A DNA stretch of 64,000 nucleotides. Origin: Pseudomonas viciae. GTDB lineage: Bacteria; Pseudomonadota; Gammaproteobacteria; Pseudomonadales; Pseudomonadaceae. The stretch lies in contig NZ_CP035088.1 in NCBI RefSeq assembly GCF_004786035.1, positions 5,468,001 to 5,532,000 of the forward strand. The letters run 5' to 3'. The translations under genes were made by a program, and so were the position numbers. The notes beneath the pieces are model-generated. The model did no database searches, had not been told where the DNA came from, and was given only the letters and a program-made list of their open reading frames with translations. Below are positions 30,042 through 40,243 of this stretch, piece by piece. Every line of letters begins with the position of its first letter. The first letter of the stretch is position 1.

Positions 30042-31211
30042 ATGAACACCGCCGTGAATGTCAACGTAGTGCATGAATCCGAAGCCCAGCGCCAACACGC
30101 CCGAGTGAAAATCCCGGCCAAATTGCGCTTCTTCGGCCCAGACCGAACGCCGATGGAAGTCAAGGTCCTGGACCTCTCCGCCGGTGGCCTGTGCTTCAAC
30201 GCCGGACAGATGCCGCTCAAGGTCGGCGAGTCCTACAAGGGCCGCCTGCAGTTCGTGATCGACAACCTTGGCCTGGCCATGGACGTGGATCTGCAGATCC
30301 GCTCCTACGATCGCCAGACCGGTCGCACCGGTTGCCAGTTCCAGAACCTGGAGCCTCGGGACATCTCGACACTGCGTCACATCATCACTTCGCACCTGGC
30401 CGGTGACATCGTCGGCGTCGGCGATGTGCTGGCGACCTTGCAGCGCGACAACTTCACCAAGGCGCGCAAGCAAAAAGACGAGAACGGCGGCATGAGCGCC
30501 ATCGCCCGCCTGCGGGCCGTGACCTTCAGCCTGGCGATCTTCCTCGTCGGCCTGGCGGCGTTCGGTTTCATCTTCAAATCGGTGTACGGCATGTACTTCG
30601 TCAGCCACGCCCAGGCGGGCCTGGTGAACGTAACGGGCACGGCCATCACCATGCCGCGCGACGGCACCGTGCAAAGCCTGGTCAAGGCTGACGGCGTGGC
30701 CGCCAAGGGCGCCCCGCTGGCAACCTTCAGCACCAGCATGCTCGACGTGCTCAAGGGCCATCTGGACGACAACCAGCTGCAACCGGCCAAGGTCGAGGAA
30801 CTGTTCGGCAAGCAAATGACCGGCACCCTGACCTCCCCGTGCGACTGCATCGTGGCCCAGCAATTGGTGTCTGATGGTCAGTACGCCAGCAAGGGCGACA
30901 CAATCTTCCAACTGGTCCCACGAGGCACCGAAGCCAACGTCGAGGCGCGTTTCTCCTATCGCCAGTTCGGCGACGTGCGTCCAGGTACCCAGGTCAGCTT
31001 CCAGGTTGCCGGCGAAGACACCATTCGCACCGGCAAGATCGTTAGCAGCACCAGCCTGAAAAGCGCCGACCTGTCCTCCGATATCCGTGTGCTGATCAAG
31101 CCTGACGAGCCTCTGGACAGCTCGCTGGCTGGCCGTCCAGTAGAAGTCAACAGCGACCGTGGCCCGAACCTGAGCTGGCTGATCGACAAAGCCATGGCCG
31201 TCGGTCTTTAA
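30042..31211 (+). CDS. alg44: Alginate co-polymerase and c-di-GMP receptor Alg44
   Basis: A 389-residue protein. The N-terminal PilZ domain has RQHAR (R17, R21) and DLSAGG (D44, S46), the residues known to bind c-di-GMP in P. aeruginosa Alg44. A single membrane segment follows at about 163-183 (AVTFSLAIFLVGLAAFGFIF). The periplasmic part resembles a membrane-fusion/HlyD adaptor (RDGTVQSLVKADGVAAKGAPLATF). It activates Alg8 and may bridge it to the export complex. It is nine bases from the start of algK. Confidence 0.96.
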   Translation: MNTAVNVNVVHESEAQRQHARVKIPAKLRFFGPDRTPMEVKVLDLSAGGLCFNAGQMPLKVGESYKGRLQFVIDNLGLAMDVDLQIRSYDRQTGRTGCQFQNLEPRDISTLRHIITSHLAGDIVGVGDVLATLQRDNFTKARKQKDENGGMSAIARLRAVTFSLAIFLVGLAAFGFIFKSVYGMYFVSHAQAGLVNVTGTAITMPRDGTVQSLVKADGVAAKGAPLATFSTSMLDVLKGHLDDNQLQPAKVEELFGKQMTGTLTSPCDCIVAQQLVSDGQYASKGDTIFQLVPRGTEANVEARFSYRQFGDVRPGTQVSFQVAGEDTIRTGKIVSSTSLKSADLSSDIRVLIKPDEPLDSSLAGRPVEVNSDRGPNLSWLIDKAMAVGL

Positions 31212-31220
31212 GTCGAGGAT

Positions 31221-32732
31221 ATGCCCGTGACCATTACAAAAATCCTGAACACGCCACAGTTCCTGTGGGAGCGGGCTTGCTCGCGAAAGGATCAACGCGG
31301 TCTTACCGTGGCACCGCAGCGCCTGCATCGCGAGCAAGCTCGCTTCCCCACTGGCTATGCTTTTTGTGCACTGGCGCTGGCGATCGGCCTCAGCGGCTGC
31401 GCTGGCCTGCCCGACCAGCGCCTGGCCAACGAAGCGCTCAAGCGCGGCGACACGTCGCTGGCGCAGCAGAACTATCAGCAACTGGCAGACCTGGGCTACA
31501 GCGAAGCCCAGGTGGGCCTGGCCGACATTCAGGTGGACAGCCACGATCCGGAGCAGATGAAAAAAGCCGAGGCGACTTACCGCGCCGCGGCTGACATCTC
31601 GCCACGCGCCCAGGCTCGCCTGGGTCGCCTGCTGGTGGCCAAGCCCGGTTCCACCGAGGCTGAAAAACACGAAGCCGAAGGCCTGTTGAAGAAAGCTTTC
31701 GCCAACGGTGAAGGTGGCACCCTCATACCGCTGGCGATGCTGTACCTGCAATATCCCCACAGCTTCCCGAACGTCAATGCCCAGCAGCAGATCAGCCAAT
31801 GGCGCAGTGCCGGCTACCCGGAAGCGGGCCTGGCGCAGATCCTGCTCTACCGCACACAAGGCACCTACGACCAGCATCTGGACGAAGTGGAAAAGGTCTG
31901 CAAGGCCGCATTGGCCACCACCGACATCTGCTACGTCGAACTGGCCACGGTCTATCAGAAACGCGGCCAGCCGGAACAGCAGGCCGAGTTGCTCAAGCAG
32001 ATGCAAGCCGGTCACCGCGCTGGCGTGGTATCCGCCCAACGCGTGGACAGCGTCGCCCGAGTCCTGGCCGATGCCAGCCTGGGCAAGACCGACGAAAAAA
32101 CCGCCCAGTCGCTGCTCGAAGAAATCGCCCCTGCCTACCCCGCTGCCTGGGTCAGCCTGGCGCAGATTCTCTACGACTTCCCCGAACTGGGCGACGTCGA
32201 CAAGATGATGCAATACCTGGAAAACGGCCGTGCCGCCGACCAGCCTCGTGCCGAGCTGCTGCTGGGCAAGCTGTACTACGAAGGCAAGTGGGTTCCGGCT
32301 GACGCCAAGGCCGCCGAGGCGCATTTCCAGAAAGCCGTTGGCCGCGAAGTGGCCGCCGATTACTACCTCGGCCAGATCTATCGCCGCGGTTACCTGGGCC
32401 AGGTGTACTCGCAAAAGGCCCTGGACCATCTGCTCAAGGCCGCGCGCAACGGCCAGAACAGCGCCGACTTTGCCATTGCCCAGTTGTTCTCCCAGGGCAA
32501 GGGCACCAAGCCCAACCCGCTCAACGCATATGTGTTCAGCCAGTTGGCCAAGGCCCAGAACACCCCGCAAGCCACTGAACTGGCCCAGACCCTCGAAGCC
32601 CAATTACCGCCGGAGCAGCTCGCACAAGCCCAGCGCCTGCTAAAACAAGAGCAGGCCATTCGCGGCGCCATGAGCCCCGATACGCTGGAACTGCAAGCCC
32701 TAAAAGAAGATGACGGCGAGGAACCTCTATGA
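31221..32732 (+). CDS. algK: Alginate biosynthesis lipoprotein AlgK, N-terminus altered by a REPIN
   Basis: An outer-membrane TPR-like lipoprotein that scaffolds AlgE and AlgX in the alginate export machine. The mature part is intact and matches the family: [20 protein letters not shown], then Sel1/TPR-like helices, then [16 protein letters not shown] and [15 protein letters not shown]. The lipobox ALAIGLSGC has its cysteine at residue 60, where the usual AlgK has it near 25-30. Residues about 15-44 are encoded by an inserted REP doublet, in frame. A GTG at 31308 (residue 30) is an alternative start that would shorten the n-region. Its stop overlaps the algE start by four bases. Confidence 0.93.
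   Translation: MPVTITKILNTPQFLWERACSRKDQRGLTVAPQRLHREQARFPTGYAFCALALAIGLSGCAGLPDQRLANEALKRGDTSLAQQNYQQLADLGYSEAQVGLADIQVDSHDPEQMKKAEATYRAAADISPRAQARLGRLLVAKPGSTEAEKHEAEGLLKKAFANGEGGTLIPLAMLYLQYPHSFPNVNAQQQISQWRSAGYPEAGLAQILLYRTQGTYDQHLDEVEKVCKAALATTDICYVELATVYQKRGQPEQQAELLKQMQAGHRAGVVSAQRVDSVARVLADASLGKTDEKTAQSLLEEIAPAYPAAWVSLAQILYDFPELGDVDKMMQYLENGRAADQPRAELLLGKLYYEGKWVPADAKAAEAHFQKAVGREVAADYYLGQIYRRGYLGQVYSQKALDHLLKAARNGQNSADFAIAQLFSQGKGTKPNPLNAYVFSQLAKAQNTPQATELAQTLEAQLPPEQLAQAQRLLKQEQAIRGAMSPDTLELQALKEDDGEEPL
31264..31350. repeat. REP doublet inside the algK coding sequence
   Basis: TGTGGGAGCGGGCTTGCTCG (31264 onward) and an inverted partner ending CGCGAGCAAGCTCGCTTCCCCA, about 45 bases apart. 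The right copy carries two extra bases relative to the usual GCTCCCAC end. It is the only copy in the window that lies within an open frame of a recognised gene. Confidence 0.9.
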
Positions 32733-34222
32733 AGCCTTTGAAGCTCAATCCTTTTGTTCAGGCCGGTATTGGCCTGTCGTTTGCCCTGTTGTGGTCCTGT
32801 CCGACCCTGGCGGCCCTGACCGATGACAAGAACTTCGGCCTGGAAGTGAAAATCACCGGCCAGTCCGAAGACGACCGTGACCTCGGTACCCAGAGCGGTG
32901 GCGACGTCAACGGTATCGGCCTGGACGTGCGCCCATGGATCTATGGCGAACGCGGTGCCTGGAGCGCCTACGCCATGGCCCAGGCCGTGACGTCTACCGA
33001 CATCATCGAGACCGATACGCTGCAACAGTCCGATGACGCGACCCAGCAAACCGACAGCGGCGATCGCGAAGCCAAGAAAAGCTACCTGGCCATGCGCGAA
33101 TTCTGGATTGGCTATCGGGGCCTGACCCCTTATCCGGGCGAGCAGTTGAAGTTCGGTCGCCAGCGCCTGCGCAACGACGACGGCCAATGGCGCGACACCA
33201 ACATCGAAGCCCTGAACTGGACCTTCGACACCACGTTGCTGCGCGCCAATCTGGGTGTCGCCGAACGCTTCAGCGAATACCGCACTGACCTCAAGGAGCT
33301 GTCGCCCCAGGACAAGGATCGCCTGCACGTCTACGGTGACGTGGGTTACCAGTGGATGCCCGGCCAATGGGCCGGTATCCGTGCCCACCACTCCCATGAC
33401 AATGGCAGCCTCGATTACCCGACCCCGGGCGAAGCCACCGACACCCTGGACAAGACCCAGAACGGCGACATCTCCTGGCTGGGCCTGGAAGCCAACAGCG
33501 ACGCCTACAACTGGCGCAACACCAACACCGTCAATTACTGGGCGAGCCTGACCGGCATGACCGGCGACCGCAACACTGCCAACCCGCTCAACGCCGACGG
33601 CACGCGCCCGACAGAAGCCAAGCGCAGTGACGACGTCGACGGCTGGGCCACTGACCTGGGTATCCGCCTGCGCCTCGACCCGCAATGGCAAGTCGGCGCG
33701 GCCTATGCCCGCGCCAGCGAGGACTACGAACAGAACGGCCTGCAAAGCAACCGCTCGAACTACACCGGCACCCGCTCGCGGGTCCACCGTTTCGGCGAGG
33801 CTTTCCGCGGCGAAATGGCCAACACCCAAAGCGCCAGCCTGTTCGGTTCCTGGCAGTTGCGTGACGAATATGACGCCAGCCTGGTGTACCACAAGTTCTG
33901 GCGTGTGGACGGCAACAAGCCGGTGGGTAGCAACGGCATCAATGCCGTGGAGAACAACACCGACGACGTGACCGGCGCAATTCTGTCTACCTCGTCCCTG
34001 CCGCTGCGTGACGGTAACAAGGACCTGGGCCAGGAAGTCGACCTGGTGGTCACCAAGTACTTCAAGCAAGGCCTGTTGCCAGCCGCCCTGAGCCAGTCCA
34101 TCGATGAGCCGTCGGCGCTGGTGCGCTTTCGTGGCGGGGTGTTCAAGCCAGGCGACGCCTACGGCAAAGAGGTCGATTCGTACATGCATCGCGCCTTTGT
34201 CGACGTGATCTGGCGCTTCTGA
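32729..34222 (+). CDS. algE: Alginate outer-membrane export porin AlgE
   Basis: A 497-residue 18-stranded beta-barrel that exports the negatively charged polymer across the outer membrane through an Arg-rich pore. It has a signal peptide ([24 protein letters not shown], cut near 30), and alternating strands such as [19 protein letters not shown] and [20 protein letters not shown]. The C-terminal aromatic residue of the terminal strand (VDVIWRF) is required for Bam-dependent assembly. It overlaps the algK stop. The length matches P. aeruginosa AlgE (490). Confidence 0.96.
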   Translation: MKPLKLNPFVQAGIGLSFALLWSCPTLAALTDDKNFGLEVKITGQSEDDRDLGTQSGGDVNGIGLDVRPWIYGERGAWSAYAMAQAVTSTDIIETDTLQQSDDATQQTDSGDREAKKSYLAMREFWIGYRGLTPYPGEQLKFGRQRLRNDDGQWRDTNIEALNWTFDTTLLRANLGVAERFSEYRTDLKELSPQDKDRLHVYGDVGYQWMPGQWAGIRAHHSHDNGSLDYPTPGEATDTLDKTQNGDISWLGLEANSDAYNWRNTNTVNYWASLTGMTGDRNTANPLNADGTRPTEAKRSDDVDGWATDLGIRLRLDPQWQVGAAYARASEDYEQNGLQSNRSNYTGTRSRVHRFGEAFRGEMANTQSASLFGSWQLRDEYDASLVYHKFWRVDGNKPVGSNGINAVENNTDDVTGAILSTSSLPLRDGNKDLGQEVDLVVTKYFKQGLLPAALSQSIDEPSALVRFRGGVFKPGDAYGKEVDSYMHRAFVDVIWRF

Positions 34223-34248
34223 TGCGAATGACCATGGGAGTGCCCGAT

Positions 34249-35838
34249 ATGAACCGCTACCTCAGGAACAGCCAGGCGATGAAAGGTTCGATCAGCCTGT
34301 TGGTCGCAGCGATGCTGCTGGCCGGCTCGCCGGCGTTCGCCAACGTTGAACCGGTGGTCAAGCCGGGCAACGTGGTCAAAGGTCTGCAACAAGCCAAGAC
34401 CTACACCGTCAGCAGCGCACCGACCGCACCACTGGAACTGGCCAAGCCGACCCTGCCCGACCTCACCGGTTTCACCGCCGAAGCGGTCGCGAAGAAAATC
34501 GTGCGGACCAAGCCCGGCAAGGTCAGTGTGCGCCGGATGATGCAGGAAAACGCCTTGAAGGACTTCATCGGCGGCGACAACAAGATGGCCGAGTGGGTGG
34601 TGCGTCAGCACGGTATCCCACAGGCCATCTTCGTCGACGATGGCTACATGAACCTCAAGGACCTGGCCAAGAAAGTACCCAAGTACGTCATCGAAACCTC
34701 GCCAGGTATCTACCTGGCGAGGATTCCGATCGTGGTCGGCCAGAAAGGCATCCTGGAAATCGACAAACAGACCCAGGAACTGCGCCTGTCCCAGGAGGGC
34801 GGCGCGTTCCTGGTCAACGATGGCCAGATGTTCATCCGCGACACCAAGGTCACCGGCTGGCGCGAAAAGGAAAATGGCCCCGCCACGTTCCGCTCGCCCA
34901 AGGAATTCCGTCCGTTCCTGCTGTCGTGGGGCGGTACCGAGACCTACATCGTCAACACCAAGATGGCCAGCTTCGGCTACGCCAACAGTAAGTCGTACGG
35001 GGTGAGTATTTCCCAGTACACGCCGAACATGGCCAAGGTCCTCAAGCGCCCCGAACCGACCGGCTGGATCATCGGTTCCGAGTTCTCGGACATGTGGTAC
35101 GGCTTCTACTGCTACGAGACTCGTGACTTTGTGGTCAAGGGCAACACCTACAAAGACAACATCGTCTACGGCATCGACCCCCACGACCGTTCCCATCGGC
35201 TGATCATCGCCGACAACACCGTCTACGGGACCAAGAAGAAGCACGGGATCATTATTTCCCGTGAGGTCAACGACAGCTTCATTTTCAACAACCGCAGCTA
35301 CGACAACAAACTCTCGGGCCTGGTGATCGACCGTAACAGCGTGAACAACCTGATCGCCTACAACGAGATCTACAAGAACCACACCGACGGCATCACGCTC
35401 TATGAGAGTGGTGACAACCTGCTGTGGGGCAACAAAGTGATCAGCAACCAACGCCACGGCATCCGGATTCGTAACAGCGTGAACATCCGCCTCTACGAAA
35501 ACGTCTCCATGGCCAACGGCCTGACCGGTGTCTACGGCCACATCAAGGACCTGTCCGACACCGACCGGGACATCAAGCTCGACCCGTTCGATGCCCAAGT
35601 CTCGCTGATCGTGGTCGGTGGTGAATTGGCTGCCAACGGCAGCGGCCCGCTGTCCATCGACTCGCCCTTGAGCGTTGAGCTGTACCGCGTGTCCATGCTC
35701 GCGCCGACCAAATCCAGCGGCATCAGCTTCACGGGAATCCTCGGCGAGCGCCAGGATGAAATTCTCGACCTGCTGGTGCGCCAGCAGAAAGCCGTGCTGA
35801 TCGACCCTGTCGAACGCCAGACCGAATTGCGGGACTGA
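34249..35838 (+). CDS. algG: Mannuronan C5-epimerase AlgG
   Basis: A 529-residue periplasmic enzyme that converts polymer mannuronate to guluronate and also protects the chain from AlgL during transport. It has a signal peptide (SISLLVAAMLLAGSPAFA, cut near 32) and a right-handed beta-helix (CASH) with many N-x-x-Y/G turns. The catalytic motif DPHDRS has its His at 312, corresponding to H319 of P. aeruginosa. ATG 34249 is preferred because GGGAG lies about 10 bases before it; an in-frame ATG at 34222 overlaps the algE stop. It is followed by algX after two bases. Confidence 0.95.
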   Translation: MNRYLRNSQAMKGSISLLVAAMLLAGSPAFANVEPVVKPGNVVKGLQQAKTYTVSSAPTAPLELAKPTLPDLTGFTAEAVAKKIVRTKPGKVSVRRMMQENALKDFIGGDNKMAEWVVRQHGIPQAIFVDDGYMNLKDLAKKVPKYVIETSPGIYLARIPIVVGQKGILEIDKQTQELRLSQEGGAFLVNDGQMFIRDTKVTGWREKENGPATFRSPKEFRPFLLSWGGTETYIVNTKMASFGYANSKSYGVSISQYTPNMAKVLKRPEPTGWIIGSEFSDMWYGFYCYETRDFVVKGNTYKDNIVYGIDPHDRSHRLIIADNTVYGTKKKHGIIISREVNDSFIFNNRSYDNKLSGLVIDRNSVNNLIAYNEIYKNHTDGITLYESGDNLLWGNKVISNQRHGIRIRNSVNIRLYENVSMANGLTGVYGHIKDLSDTDRDIKLDPFDAQVSLIVVGGELAANGSGPLSIDSPLSVELYRVSMLAPTKSSGISFTGILGERQDEILDLLVRQQKAVLIDPVERQTELRD

Positions 35839-35840
35839 GG

Positions 35841-37298
35841 ATGACCTTTATGAACCCACAAATGATCAAACTTCTGGGCCTGTCCGCCCTGACTGCCGGC
35901 ATTCTCGCCGCTACCAGCGGCGCGCGCGCCGACGAAACCAAGGCACCGACCTTCACCGCCGAACCGTGCTGCAACCTGTGCCCAGCGGCCCACGATGCGA
36001 AGAACTACACCACGCGTTATCAGCAGAACTTCACCACGCTGGTGCAGGCCCAGGGTGACTGGCTGTTCCGGACCCAGGAAGACCTGCGTACCGAATTCAA
36101 CACCACCCCGGCCGGCTACAAGCGCATGCAGCAGCTGCACGATGCGTTCAAGGAAAAAGGCATCGAGCTGGTACTCGTCTACCAGCCGACCCGTGGCCTG
36201 GTGAACCGCAACAAGCTCAATCCACAGGAAAAAGCCGCTTTCGACTACGAAAAGGCCCTGGGCAACTACAAGTCCATGCTCGGTCGTTTCGCCCAGATGG
36301 GTTATGTGGTGCCGGACCTGTCGCCACTGACCAATGAAAGCCTGCCCGACACCCTGCCGGCCCACGACTTCTACTTCCGTGGCGACCAGCACTGGACGCC
36401 GTACGGCGCCCAGCGCACCGCCAAGATCGTCGCCGAGAACGTCAAGCGCATCCCGGCCTTCGCCGACATTCCCAAGCGTGAGTTCGAGACCAAGAAGTCC
36501 GGCCGCATGGGCAAGACAGGCACCCTGCACAACATGGCCGGGCAGCTGTGCGGCACCAGCTATGCGATCCAGTACATGGACCAGTTCACCACCGAGCCTA
36601 AAGGCGAGGCTGGCGACGGCGACCTGTTCGGCGATTCCGGCAACCCGCAGATCACCCTCGTGGGCACCAGCCACAGCGGTAAGAACTACAACTTCGCCGG
36701 CTTCCTGGAAGAAGCCATCGGCGCCGACATCCTCAACGTTGCCTTCCCTGGCGGCGGTCTGGAGGGCGCGATGATCCAGTACCTGGGCAGCGAAGAATTC
36801 CAGAAGAATCCACCGAAGATCCTGATCTGGGAATTCTCGCCGCTCTATCGCCTGGACCAGGAAACCATCTACCGCCAGATGATGGCGCTGCTGGACAACA
36901 ACGGTTGCGAAGGCAAGCCGGCACAGATGAGCAGCAAGACTGCGCTCAAGCCTGGCAAGAACGAATTGATGGTCAATAGCAAGAATATGGACCTGCGTAA
37001 CGGCAGTCACCAGATCGACATCCGCTTCGCCGATACGTCGGTGAAAACCTTGCAAGCCACCCTCTGGTACATGAATGGGCGCCACGAGGATATCAAGATC
37101 GAAAAACCGGATACCTCGGAAACTGACGGACGTTTCGCCTTCCAATTGCGTACTGATGAGGACTGGGCTTCCCAGACCCTGCTGGCTGTAGAAGTCCAGG
37201 GGCCTGAAGCCGGTAAGGAGCCACTGCAAGTTGAGGCGAAAGTCTGCAAACGCAACGTATCTCCGCAAGCCGAACAAACGGCTCAAATCGGACAATGA
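35841..37298 (+). CDS. algX: Alginate O-acetyltransferase AlgX
   Basis: A 485-residue periplasmic SGNH-like acetyltransferase with a C-terminal carbohydrate-binding module. It has a signal peptide ([20 protein letters not shown]). The catalytic Asp and His are in DQHWTP (D182, H184), and the nucleophile Ser is in GTSHSGKN (S277), matching D174/H176/S269 of P. aeruginosa with an offset of eight. It transfers acetyl groups onto mannuronate and binds AlgK. A Cys pair (CCNLC) follows the signal peptide. The stop overlaps an ATG of the algL frame. Confidence 0.95.
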   Translation: MTFMNPQMIKLLGLSALTAGILAATSGARADETKAPTFTAEPCCNLCPAAHDAKNYTTRYQQNFTTLVQAQGDWLFRTQEDLRTEFNTTPAGYKRMQQLHDAFKEKGIELVLVYQPTRGLVNRNKLNPQEKAAFDYEKALGNYKSMLGRFAQMGYVVPDLSPLTNESLPDTLPAHDFYFRGDQHWTPYGAQRTAKIVAENVKRIPAFADIPKREFETKKSGRMGKTGTLHNMAGQLCGTSYAIQYMDQFTTEPKGEAGDGDLFGDSGNPQITLVGTSHSGKNYNFAGFLEEAIGADILNVAFPGGGLEGAMIQYLGSEEFQKNPPKILIWEFSPLYRLDQETIYRQMMALLDNNGCEGKPAQMSSKTALKPGKNELMVNSKNMDLRNGSHQIDIRFADTSVKTLQATLWYMNGRHEDIKIEKPDTSETDGRFAFQLRTDEDWASQTLLAVEVQGPEAGKEPLQVEAKVCKRNVSPQAEQTAQIGQ

Positions 37299-37309
37299 GG
37301 TCTCGTCTC

Positions 37310-38446
37310 ATGACTAGAACCATGCGCACCCGAACGTTGAAAACGCTGCTGGCGCCGTCCCTGCTGACCCTGGCGATATTCGCCGGGGCCACGCAGGCGG
37401 CAGCCCCGCTGCGCCCGCCACAGGGTTACTTCGCACCGATCGAAAAGGTCAAGACGGGCGACGCGGCCCAAGGCTGCGACGCGACACCAACACCCTATAC
37501 CGGCTCCTTGCAGTTTCGCAGCAAGTACGAAGGCTCCGACAAGGCCCGTGCAACCTTGAACGTGCAATCGGAAAAAGCCTTCCGTGACAGCACCGCCGAC
37601 ATCACCAAGATCGAGCGCGGCGTCAGCAAGCAAGTGATGCAATTCATGCGTGACGGTCGCCCCGAGCAACTGGAATGCACCCTGAACTGGCTGACTGCCT
37701 GGGCCAAGGCCGACGCCTTGATGTCCAAGGACTTCAACCACACCGGCAAGTCCATGCGCAAATGGGCCTTGGGCAGCATGGCTTCGGCCTATGTGCGCCT
37801 GAAGTTCTCCGAGTCCCGCCCACTGGCCAATCACCAGGAACAGGCACAACTGATCGAAGGCTGGTTCAGCCGGATGGCCGATCAGGTGGTCAGCGACTGG
37901 GACAACCTGCCACTGGACAAGACCAACAACCATTCCTACTGGGCCGCCTGGTCGGTGATGGCCACCTCTGTGGCGACCAACCGTCGCGACCTGTTCGACT
38001 GGGCCGTCAAGGAATACAAGGTCGGTGTCAATCAAGTCGACGCCGAGGGCTTCCTGCCCAACGAGCTCAAGCGCAAGCAACGGGCCCTGTCCTACCACAA
38101 CTATGCCCTGCCGCCGCTGGCGATGATCGCCAGTTTCGCCCAGGTCAACGGCGTGGACCTGCGCCAGGAAAACAACGGTGCCCTCAAGCGACTGGGTGAC
38201 CGGGTGCTGGCCGGGGTGAAAGATCCGGACATCTTCGAAGAGAAGAACGGCGACGAACAGGAAATGAAGGATCTGAAGATCGATTCGAAATTCGCCTGGC
38301 TCGAACCGTTCTGCAGCCTCTACACCTGCCCCGCGGATGTGCTGGAGCGCAAGCATGAAATGCAACCGTTCAAGACTTTCCGCCTCGGTGGGGACTTGAC
38401 CAAGGTGTATGACCCTTCGTGGGAAAAAGGTGAAAAAGGAAGCTGA
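37310..38446 (+). CDS. algL: Alginate lyase AlgL
   Basis: A 378-residue periplasmic PL5 lyase that degrades polymer stranded in the periplasm. It has a signal peptide ([21 protein letters not shown]). The catalytic segment NNHSYWAAW has H208, and the Tyr region around [12 protein letters not shown] follows. ATG 37310 has GAGG about ten bases before it; a second ATG at 37295 overlaps the algX stop, so the exact start is uncertain by five codons. A REP doublet and about 100 more bases separate it from algI, the largest gap but one inside the operon. Confidence 0.95.
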   Translation: MTRTMRTRTLKTLLAPSLLTLAIFAGATQAAAPLRPPQGYFAPIEKVKTGDAAQGCDATPTPYTGSLQFRSKYEGSDKARATLNVQSEKAFRDSTADITKIERGVSKQVMQFMRDGRPEQLECTLNWLTAWAKADALMSKDFNHTGKSMRKWALGSMASAYVRLKFSESRPLANHQEQAQLIEGWFSRMADQVVSDWDNLPLDKTNNHSYWAAWSVMATSVATNRRDLFDWAVKEYKVGVNQVDAEGFLPNELKRKQRALSYHNYALPPLAMIASFAQVNGVDLRQENNGALKRLGDRVLAGVKDPDIFEEKNGDEQEMKDLKIDSKFAWLEPFCSLYTCPADVLERKHEMQPFKTFRLGGDLTKVYDPSWEKGEKGS

Positions 38447-38475
38447 TGCCGTATCCCCTGCCTGGCAGGGAACCT

Positions 38476-38565
38476 TGTGGGAGCGGGCTTGCTCGCGAAT
38501 TCGGTCTGTCATCCAGCAATGATGTCGACTGATACACCGCCTTCGCGAGCAAGCCCGCTCCCACA
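38476..38565. repeat. REP doublet between algL and algI
   Basis: TGTGGGAGCGGGCTTGCTCGCGAAT and the inverted CCTTCGCGAGCAAGCCCGCTCCCACA. Its loop (GGTCTGTCATCCAGCAATGA...) resembles that of the algF-algA copy at 42128. Confidence 0.92.
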
Positions 38566-38666
38566 GGGCAGTGTCAGACATGAACTGTGTTACGCCCCCC
38601 GGTTTTCATGGGGGGGTTTGGGGGGGCTCTGGCCCTTGACTGTTGATTCAACATGGAGAGATCGGG

Positions 38667-40232
38667 ATGGTATTTTCATCCAACGTGTTCCTGTTTCTGT
38701 TCTTGCCGATCTTTCTCGGCTTGTACTACTTGAGCGGGCAACGCTATCGCAACCTGCTGCTGCTGCTCGCCAGCTATGTGTTCTATGCCTGGTGGCGGGT
38801 GGATTTCCTGGCACTGTTCGCCGGCGTAACCCTGTGGAACTACTGGATCGGCCTGAAGGTCGGCGCCGCTGGCGTGCGCACCAAACCGGCCCAACGCTGG
38901 CTGTTGCTCGGCGTGGGCGTGGACCTGTGCATCCTGGGCTACTTCAAGTACGCCAACTTCGGCGTGGACAGCCTCAACGCGATCATCACCGGCTTCGGTT
39001 TGAATCCGTTCATCCTGACCCACGTGCTGTTGCCGATCGGGATCTCGTTCTACATCTTCGAGTCCATCAGCTACATCATCGACGTCTATCGCGGTGACAC
39101 CCCGGCGACCCGCAACCTGATCGACTTCGCAGCGTTCGTGGCCATTTTCCCGCACCTGATCGCCGGCCCCGTGTTGCGTTTCCGCGACCTGGCCGATCAG
39201 TTCAACAACCGCACCCACACCCTGGACAAGTTCTCCGAAGGCTGCACGCGCTTCATGCAGGGCTTCATCAAGAAAGTGTTCATCGCCGATACCCTCGCCG
39301 TGGTGGCCGACCATTGCTTCGCCTTGCAGAACCCGACCACGGGCGACGCCTGGCTCGGCGCCCTGGCCTACACCGCACAGCTGTATTTCGACTTCTCCGG
39401 CTACAGCGACATGGCCATCGGCCTGGGCCTGATGATGGGTTTCCGTTTCATGGAAAACTTCAAGCAGCCCTACATCAGCCAGTCGATCACCGAGTTCTGG
39501 CGGCGCTGGCACATCAGCCTGTCCACCTGGCTGCGTGACTACCTCTACATCACCTTGGGCGGTAACCGCAAAGGCACGCTGATGACCTACCGCAACCTGT
39601 TCCTGACCATGCTGCTCGGTGGTCTGTGGCACGGTGCGAACATCACCTACGTGATCTGGGGTGCCTGGCACGGTATGTGGCTGGCCATCGAAAAAGCCGT
39701 GGGCATCAACACCACGCCACGCAGCATCAACCCGATCCGCTGGGCGCTGACGTTCCTGCTGGTGGTCATGGGCTGGGTGATTTTCCGCGCAGAGAACCTG
39801 CACGTGGCCGGTCGCATGTACGGCGCCATGTTCAGCTTCGGCGACTGGTCGCTGTCGGAACTGACCCGCGCCAATCTCACTGGCCTGCAAATCGCTACGT
39901 TGGCGGTGGCCTACATCACCCTCGCCTTCTTCGGCCTGCGGGACTTCTACACCAATCGTCCGCCGGTCAAGACCAAGCCTGAAGTGAGCACCGAGGCTGA
40001 TGGTCCGGCCACTGCACAACCGGGTCTGATCAAAGCCGTGCCGGGTGAAAATCCGACGAATATCCATGAACCTGGCTACACCGTTGGCGTCGAAGCCCAG
40101 GTGCAACCGGCCTACTGGACCGCGGACTGGTCACGCTACGCGATGCGCGCCCTGGTGCTGCTGTTGTTCATCGCCTCGATTCTCAAACTCTCGGCGCAAA
40201 GCTTCTCGCCGTTCCTTTACTTCCAGTTCTGA
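38667..40232 (+). CDS. algI: Alginate O-acetylation protein AlgI (MBOAT)
   Basis: A 521-residue polytopic inner-membrane acyltransferase of the MBOAT family that moves acetyl groups to the periplasm for AlgJ and AlgX. It starts MVFSSNVFLFLFLPIFLGLYY. The catalytic His lies in GGLWHGANITYVIWGAWHG at H322, the same position as the essential H322 of P. aeruginosa AlgI. The segment TEFWRRWHISLSTWLRDYLY is the family signature. GGAGAG lies a few bases upstream of ATG 38667; an earlier in-frame codon at 38643 is not needed. Confidence 0.96.
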   Translation: MVFSSNVFLFLFLPIFLGLYYLSGQRYRNLLLLLASYVFYAWWRVDFLALFAGVTLWNYWIGLKVGAAGVRTKPAQRWLLLGVGVDLCILGYFKYANFGVDSLNAIITGFGLNPFILTHVLLPIGISFYIFESISYIIDVYRGDTPATRNLIDFAAFVAIFPHLIAGPVLRFRDLADQFNNRTHTLDKFSEGCTRFMQGFIKKVFIADTLAVVADHCFALQNPTTGDAWLGALAYTAQLYFDFSGYSDMAIGLGLMMGFRFMENFKQPYISQSITEFWRRWHISLSTWLRDYLYITLGGNRKGTLMTYRNLFLTMLLGGLWHGANITYVIWGAWHGMWLAIEKAVGINTTPRSINPIRWALTFLLVVMGWVIFRAENLHVAGRMYGAMFSFGDWSLSELTRANLTGLQIATLAVAYITLAFFGLRDFYTNRPPVKTKPEVSTEADGPATAQPGLIKAVPGENPTNIHEPGYTVGVEAQVQPAYWTADWSRYAMRALVLLLFIASILKLSAQSFSPFLYFQF

Positions 40233-40243
40233 GGGATCTGAAC

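Noticed and set aside
31221..31370. algK as a broken pseudogene
   Set aside because: The frame stays open through the REP insert and the lipobox and all of the mature protein are intact, so a working product is still likely.
29919..32603. An 894-codon minus-strand open frame across alg44-algK
   Set aside because: It lies opposite well-identified alg genes in high-GC DNA, where antisense frames stay open by codon bias. Its composition (His, Gln, Val, Gly-rich) and lack of domains mark it as a shadow.
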